DNA of 32,036 nt from Actinomycetes bacterium (GTDB taxonomy: Bacteria > Actinomycetota > Acidimicrobiia > Acidimicrobiales > Palsa-688), in contig JAKBAX010000015.1 in assembly GCA_021808785.1 (NCBI GenBank), positions 1 through 32,036 on the forward strand, read 5' to 3'. The notes under the pieces were generated by a model that saw only the letters and a program-made list of their open reading frames with translations, was not told the DNA's origin and searched no databases. Every line of letters begins with the position of its first letter. Position 1 is the stretch's first letter. Positions 26,944 to 32,036 of this stretch are shown here, one piece after another. Both the position numbers and the translations under genes were made by a program.

Positions 26944-27918
26944 CTACTCCTCCGGGTAGATGACGCCCAGATGGCTGCGGATGGAGTCCATCGTCTGGGC
27001 CATGGAGAGGGACTCGTGGAGCGCCATCACCGTCGATTCGCTCGACCCGGCGGCCATACAGCGGTGGACCTCCTCGATCTCGAAGCGCAGCCCATCGCCC
27101 TCGAAGGTGGCGTCGATACGCTCGCTGCCCTGGGGGGAACGCACGTCGAAGTGGTCGGGACAGTGCATGAAGGCCGGAATGTCGATCCAGCCGTCCGACC
27201 CGGCGATGCGGGCCTGGCAGCCCATCGGCACCCGGATGGCGGCCTTGACCACGCCCAGGCTCCCGCTCGGGTGATGCAGCACCGCCGCGACCTGCTCGTC
27301 CACACCGGTGGCGCCCACCTGGCCGTCGGCGGTGACCCGGTCGGGCGGGCCCAGGACCAACTGGCACAGATGCAGCGGATAGATGCCGAGGTCCAGCAAT
27401 GCTCCGCCACCCAGGCTGCGGTCGAAGTAGCGGCTGTCGGGCTGCACGTCGATACGGAACCCGAAATCGGCCTCGACCAGTAGAGGCTGACCGATGCGGC
27501 CTTCGGCCAGGACATCGGCCAGGCGCCGGTAGGCGGGCAGGAAGCGGCTCCACAGCGCCTCCATCAGGAACGTCCCCCCCGCTCGGGCTGCATCCACCAT
27601 CTGGCCGACCTGATGGGCGGAAAGGGCGAGGGGTTTCTCACACAGGACCGCCTTACCGGCCCCGATGGCGGTCAGCGCGTCGCGCAGATGCCGGGAATGG
27701 GGGGTCGCCACGTAGACGGCATCCACCCGATCGTCGGCGGCCAGGGCGGCCACGTCGTCGTAAGCGCGCGGGATGGCGTGCTCCCGGGCGAACTCCTCGG
27801 CGCGGGGCATCGATCGCGACGACACCGCGGCGATCTCTCCTCCTTCGACCATCTGCATGGCCGATGCGAACCGCCGGGCGATACCGCCCGTGGCGACGAC
27901 TCCCCACCCGACGGTCAT
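26944..27918 (-). CDS. Gfo/Idh/MocA family NAD(P)-dependent oxidoreductase
   Basis: 'WGVVATGGIARRFASAMQMVEGGEIAAVSSRSMPRAEEFAREHAI', 'VYVATPHSRHLRDALTAIGAGKAVLCEKPLALS', 'GALLDLGIYPLHL'. Confidence 0.95.
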   Translation of the reverse strand: MTVGWGVVATGGIARRFASAMQMVEGGEIAAVSSRSMPRAEEFAREHAIPRAYDDVAALAADDRVDAVYVATPHSRHLRDALTAIGAGKAVLCEKPLALSAHQVGQMVDAARAGGTFLMEALWSRFLPAYRRLADVLAEGRIGQPLLVEADFGFRIDVQPDSRYFDRSLGGGALLDLGIYPLHLCQLVLGPPDRVTADGQVGATGVDEQVAAVLHHPSGSLGVVKAAIRVPMGCQARIAGSDGWIDIPAFMHCPDHFDVRSPQGSERIDATFEGDGLRFEIEEVHRCMAAGSSESTVMALHESLSMAQTMDSIRSHLGVIYPEE

Positions 27919-28001
27919 CCGCTGAAACCCCTCACTGGCACCTTCTCTCTCGGCAACGGACCGGTGATCCCGCAGGCTACTTGCCCGCGGGGCTCCAGGT
28001 C

Positions 28002-28015
28002 TGCAAACCTTTGCA
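28002..28015. promoter_or_regulatory. Candidate LacI-family operator
   Basis: TGCAAACCTTTGCA: perfect 6-bp arms around CC. Between divergent oxidoreductase and uxaC genes, just upstream of the uxaC ribosome-binding site AGGAGGT. Confidence 0.65.
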
Positions 28016-28033
28016 CAGGAGGTCTGGCCAACC

Positions 28034-29455
28034 GTGCTCAGCGACGACCGACTCTTCCCCGCCGATCCCGGTGTGCGCCGGCTGGCCCGACGCCTCTACC
28101 AGCACGTCCGCGAGATGCCGATCGTCAGCCCCCACGGGCACTGCGATCCGGAGCTCCTCGCCGCCGACCGGCCCATCGTCGACCCGGCGGGGGAGCTGGT
28201 CACGAGGGATCACTACCTGTTGAGGATGCTCTACAGCCAGGGTGTTCCCCTGGAGGCGCTCGGCGTCAGCCCGACCGGAGGCGGCGGCGCGGAGACCGAC
28301 GGTCGGAGGATCTGGAGGCTCCTGGCCGACCACTACCACCTCTTTCGCGCCACACCGTCGAAGCTGTGGCTGGACTTCACCATTCAGCACGTGTTCGGCT
28401 TGGACTGCGCCCTCGGGCCCCAGACGGCCGACCGGATCTACGACCACCTGGTCGAGCGGCTGGCCGACGCCGACTTCCGGCCCCGCCGGCTGTTCGAGCG
28501 CTGTCACATCGAGTTCCTGGCCACGACCGATCCCGCGGTGGACCCACTCGAGCACCATGACGTCATTCGCCGATCCGGTTGGCGAGGAACTGTGGTGCCC
28601 ACCTTCCGTCCCGACGGCGTCGTGGATCCGGACCGCCCCGACTTCGCCACCGGCCTGGTCACGCTGGGCGCGATGACCGGAGAGGACACGGGCACCTGGG
28701 ACGGCTACCTGCGGGCGCTGCGAGCCCGCCGGGCGGCCTTCGCGGCGGCGGGCGCCACGGCCACCGACCACGGGCACCAGTCGGCGTCGACCGCCGATCT
28801 ACCATCGAGCGAGGCCGCGCAGCTCTTCCAGAGGATCAGGAAGGGTGATCACCAGCCGGCCGAGGCGGAGCTCTTCCGGGCTCAGATGCTGGTCGAGATG
28901 GCGGCCATGAGCATGGACGACGGTCTGGTCATGCAGTTGCACGCCGGATCGTGGCGCGGCCACAACGCCCGTCTGACGACCCGGTACGGGCCGGACATGG
29001 GAGCCGACATCCCCCGGTCCATGGACTACGTCGCGTCCCTCGAGCCACTGCTCGACCGCTTCGGTAACGAGCCGGCCCTCACCTTGATCGTCTACACCCT
29101 CGACGAGAGCAGTTACAGCCGGGAGCTGGCCCCCCTCGCCGGCCACTACCCGGCGCTGAAGCTCGGCCCGCCCTGGTGGTTCCACGACAGCCCGGAGGGC
29201 ATCCGCCGGTTCCGCCGGCTCGTCACCGAGACGGCCGGGTTCGCCAACACCGTCGGTTTCAGCGATGACGCCCGATCACTGCTCACCATCCCGGCCCGCC
29301 ACGACATGGCTCGTCGCATCGACGCCGGGTTCCTGGCCGGGTTGCTGGCCGAGCACCGCCTCGAGGAGGAAGAGGCCTTCGAGGTGGCCGAGGACCTGGC
29401 CCACCGTCTGGCCCGCGCCGCCTTCGGGGTGCCGGCCCCCACTCTCACCGTCTAG
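28034..29455 (+). CDS. uxaC: Glucuronate isomerase
   Basis: 'VREMPIVSPHGHCDPELLAADRPIVDPAGELVTRDHYLLRMLYSQGVPLEALG', 'LHAGSWRGHNARLTTRYGPDMGADIP', 'LKLGPPWWFHDSPEGIRRFRRLVTETAGFANTVGFSDDARSLLTIPARHDMARR'. GTG start. Confidence 0.95.
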   Translation: MLSDDRLFPADPGVRRLARRLYQHVREMPIVSPHGHCDPELLAADRPIVDPAGELVTRDHYLLRMLYSQGVPLEALGVSPTGGGGAETDGRRIWRLLADHYHLFRATPSKLWLDFTIQHVFGLDCALGPQTADRIYDHLVERLADADFRPRRLFERCHIEFLATTDPAVDPLEHHDVIRRSGWRGTVVPTFRPDGVVDPDRPDFATGLVTLGAMTGEDTGTWDGYLRALRARRAAFAAAGATATDHGHQSASTADLPSSEAAQLFQRIRKGDHQPAEAELFRAQMLVEMAAMSMDDGLVMQLHAGSWRGHNARLTTRYGPDMGADIPRSMDYVASLEPLLDRFGNEPALTLIVYTLDESSYSRELAPLAGHYPALKLGPPWWFHDSPEGIRRFRRLVTETAGFANTVGFSDDARSLLTIPARHDMARRIDAGFLAGLLAEHRLEEEEAFEVAEDLAHRLARAAFGVPAPTLTV

Positions 29456-29462
29456 GAGGATC

Positions 29463-31247
29463 ATGCTCCGACCGCAGGACAACTCCGTTCGGGAGACCAG
29501 AAAGCTGGACGGCCTATGGGACTTCGCCATCGACCGTGACGCCGCGGGCCGGGTCGGGGAGTGGTGGAAGGATCGGCTGCCAGGTGCAGTGAAGATGGCG
29601 GTACCGGCCAGCTACAACGACATCCTCGTGGGGGCCGAGGCCCACGACCACGTCGGTGACGTGTGGTACCAGCGACTGGTGCCGGTGCCGGTCGGGTGGG
29701 CCGGCCGACGCATCGTGCTCCGGCTGGACTCGGCGACACACCGGGCCCGGGTCTGGGTCGACGACACCGAGGTGGCGGCGCACGAGGGTGGCTACACCCC
29801 TTTCGAAGCCGACGTCACGGAGTGGGCCCGCCCGGGTACCACCATCCGGATCACCGTGGTGGTGGACAACACCCTCACCTGGCAGTCGATACCGCCCGGG
29901 ATCGTCGACGAGTCCGCTGACGGGCGACGGCGCCAGCGGTACTACCACGACTTCTTCAACTATTCCGGGTTGCACCGAAGCGTCTGGCTCTACTCCACCG
30001 CTCCCGCCCGCCTGGAGGACCTCACCGTCACCACCGACATCCGGGGAACCACCGGCGTGGTGCGCTACCACGCCGGGGTCGCCGGCCCCGACCGGCTGGA
30101 GACCCACGCCACCCTGGTCGACCCGGACGGCCGGACCGTGGCCGATGCCGTAGGCCCGACCGCCGAGATGACGGTACCCGACGCCCTGCTGTGGGGTCCC
30201 GGTCAGGGAAACCTCTACCAGCTGCAGATCGATCTACGCGACCTTGAAGGTCTCGTCGACCGCTACGTCCTACCGGTCGGCATCCGCACGGTGAGAGTGG
30301 AAGGAGAGCGATTTCTCATCAACGGCAACCCTTTTTACTTCCGTGGCTTCGGAATGCACGAGGACCACGAGGTGCGGGGCAAGGGTCACGACGACGCGTC
30401 GATGCTCCACGACTTCGAGCTGCTCCGGTGGATGGGCGCCAACTCGTTCCGGACCTCCCACTACCCCTACGCGGAGGAGATTCTCGACCACGCCGACCGT
30501 CTGGGGATCGTGGTCATCGACGAAACGGCCGCCGTGGGCCTCAATCTCAACATCGGCGCCGGGCTCTTCGGGACCGGCCCCCGACCCACCTTCTCCGATG
30601 AGACGATCAACGCCACCACCCAGGCCCACCACCTGCGGGCCATCGAGGAGTTGATCCACCGGGACAAGAACCACCCGTCGGTGGTGCTCTGGAGCGTGGC
30701 CAATGAGCCCGAGTCGAACACCGAGGCGTCCCACGCCTATTTCACCCCGCTGTTCGACGCCGCCCGTCGGGCCGACCCCTCGCGCCCCGTCGGGTTCGTC
30801 AACATGCTTCTGGCCACACCCGACGTGTGCCGGGTCACTGAGCTGGCAGACGTGATCATGCTCAACCGCTACTACGGGTGGTACGTCGAGCCGGGCGACC
30901 TGGATCTGGCCGAACGCATGCTGGAGGACGAGCTGCGGGCCTGGTCGCAGCGCTATACCAAGCCCATCATCGTCACCGAGTACGGGGCGGATGCGGTCGG
31001 CGGCCTACACAGCCTCGAACCGGTGCCCTGGAGCGAGGAGTACCAGGCAGCTCTGCTGGACAGCTATCACAGGGTGTTCGACCGGACCGACGCGGTCGTC
31101 GGTGAGCACGTGTGGAACTTCGCCGACTTTGCCACCGGTCCGTCGATCATAAGGGTGGACGGCAACAAGAAGGGCGTCCTCACCCGCAATCGCCGGCCCA
31201 AGGCCGCCGCCCACCTGCTCAGAAAGCGCTGGCACGACGAGGCATGA
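29463..31247 (+). CDS. uidA: Beta-glucuronidase-like glycoside hydrolase family 2
   Basis: 'MLRPQDNSVRETRKLDGLWDFAIDRD', 'FYFRGFGMHEDHEVRGKGHDDASMLHDFELLRWMGANSFRTSHYPYAEEILDHADRLGIVVIDE', 'VVLWSVANEPES', 'IIVTEYGADAVGGLH'. Follows uxaC with the stop inside the ribosome-binding site (TAGGAGGATCATG). Confidence 0.93.
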   Translation: MLRPQDNSVRETRKLDGLWDFAIDRDAAGRVGEWWKDRLPGAVKMAVPASYNDILVGAEAHDHVGDVWYQRLVPVPVGWAGRRIVLRLDSATHRARVWVDDTEVAAHEGGYTPFEADVTEWARPGTTIRITVVVDNTLTWQSIPPGIVDESADGRRRQRYYHDFFNYSGLHRSVWLYSTAPARLEDLTVTTDIRGTTGVVRYHAGVAGPDRLETHATLVDPDGRTVADAVGPTAEMTVPDALLWGPGQGNLYQLQIDLRDLEGLVDRYVLPVGIRTVRVEGERFLINGNPFYFRGFGMHEDHEVRGKGHDDASMLHDFELLRWMGANSFRTSHYPYAEEILDHADRLGIVVIDETAAVGLNLNIGAGLFGTGPRPTFSDETINATTQAHHLRAIEELIHRDKNHPSVVLWSVANEPESNTEASHAYFTPLFDAARRADPSRPVGFVNMLLATPDVCRVTELADVIMLNRYYGWYVEPGDLDLAERMLEDELRAWSQRYTKPIIVTEYGADAVGGLHSLEPVPWSEEYQAALLDSYHRVFDRTDAVVGEHVWNFADFATGPSIIRVDGNKKGVLTRNRRPKAAAHLLRKRWHDEA

Positions 31248-32036
31248 CGCGACCGGTCGAGTCCCTCACCACCAAGGTTCCCGCCAGTGAGATCGATGAC
31301 GGGGGCTCGCCGAGCAGTTGCACCGCCCGCTCCCCCGCCTCACCCGTCGGCAGCCTGATAGTGGTGAGCGGGGGGTGGACCATCGAAGCCATGGGCACGT
31401 CGTCGCATCCCACCACGCTCATGTGCTCTGGAACGGATATGCCCAGGCGGGCCAGGCCGGCGAGCGCACCGAGGGCCATCTGGTCGTTGAAGCAGAGCAC
31501 CGCGGAGACCGGTGAGGACGCCAGCCGGGGGGCCAGCCGCGCCGCGGCCTCGAAAGTGGGCTCCTCGGGCGCCAGCTCCACGACGTCGAGGCCGATGGCT
31601 CGCGCCGTGCGGCGCAGCGCGTTCCTCCGCTCCGACGCCGCCCACGATCCTCTCGGCCCGCCCAGGTACGCCACCGCCGGGTGGCCGAGGGAGGCCACGT
31701 GCTCGAGTGCCCGGGAGATGGCCGGGGCGGTCCGGAGCAGCACCGAGGAGTGGCCGGGCACGGGCCGGTTGACGAAGGTGGCCGGCTTGGTGCCGAGCGC
31801 GTCGAGATCCTTGTGGAGACGGCGGGGAGACACGATGACGAAACCGTCCACCTCCGCCATCAGCGCCCGCGCCGCCCTTGCCTCTTCGCGCTCGTGCTCG
31901 CCCGTATCGGCCAGCAGTACCTGCATGTCGGAGGCTCGGGCCGTTCTCTCGACGGCCCGTACCAGGGCCGCGAAATGGGGATTGGTGATGTCCGGGACGA
32001 TTACTGCGATGTTGCCGGTGCGACCGGTTATCAGAC
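31219..32036 (-). CDS. LacI family transcriptional regulator, partial (HTH end outside the window)
   Basis: Frame stays open to the window edge: '...RTGNIAVIVPDITNPHFAALVRAVERTARASDMQVLLADTGEHEREEARAARALMAEVDGFVIVSPR...VSAVLCFNDQMALGALAGLARLGISVPEHMSVVGCDDVPMASMVHPPLTTIRLP'. Typical LacI sensor domain; the 31926 start in the ORF track is not the real N-terminus. Confidence 0.93.
   Translation of the reverse strand, partial: LITGRTGNIAVIVPDITNPHFAALVRAVERTARASDMQVLLADTGEHEREEARAARALMAEVDGFVIVSPRRLHKDLDALGTKPATFVNRPVPGHSSVLLRTAPAISRALEHVASLGHPAVAYLGGPRGSWAASERRNALRRTARAIGLDVVELAPEEPTFEAAARLAPRLASSPVSAVLCFNDQMALGALAGLARLGISVPEHMSVVGCDDVPMASMVHPPLTTIRLPTGEAGERAVQLLGEPPSSISLAGTLVVRDSTGRVMPRRASAF

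Noticed and set aside
1-32036. CRISPR arrays, tRNA/rRNA genes, transposases, phage or toxin-antitoxin genes
   Set aside because: None recognised by eye in the sequence or the translations. A small RNA could be missed without a covariance-model search.

Overview
This is a GC-rich, actinobacterial-looking accessory window. It has about 20 densely packed CDSs and no rRNA, tRNA, CRISPR or IS element that I could recognise. The left part (1-12 kb) encodes a tandem-domain CaiB/BaiF CoA-transferase, an N-acyl-D-amino-acid deacylase-type amidohydrolase, two cytochromes P450, TetR and GntR/FCD regulators, an amidohydrolase_2 protein, an OafA-like acyltransferase with an SGNH tail, and an alpha/beta hydrolase. 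The right part (12-32 kb) looks like a coherent import-and-deglycosylation island. One minus-strand operon reads TetR, PhyH-type dioxygenase, Liv-type lipoprotein SBP, MFS::LivF fusion, LivH::LivM::LivG fusion, GH3 beta-glucosidase. It is followed by a divergent GH78 alpha-L-rhamnosidase, a Gfo/Idh/MocA oxidoreductase + GH1 operon, a uxaC + GH2 beta-glucuronidase operon, and a partial LacI regulator. The most unusual items are: (1) a two-polypeptide transporter in which the LivF ATPase is the C-terminal domain of an MFS permease and LivH-LivM-LivG are one chain; (2) the clustering of this transporter with apparently cytoplasmic rhamnosidase, glucosidases and glucuronidase plus UxaC and a PhyH enzyme; (3) a P450 and a TetR regulator in the same reading frame, separated only by a TAG, with no canonical start codon for the complete TetR domain; (4) several well-placed operator-like palindromes, including a perfect 11+5+11 dyad and a LacI-like TGCAAA-CC-TTTGCA. 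All family calls come from reading the translations. No database search was run.
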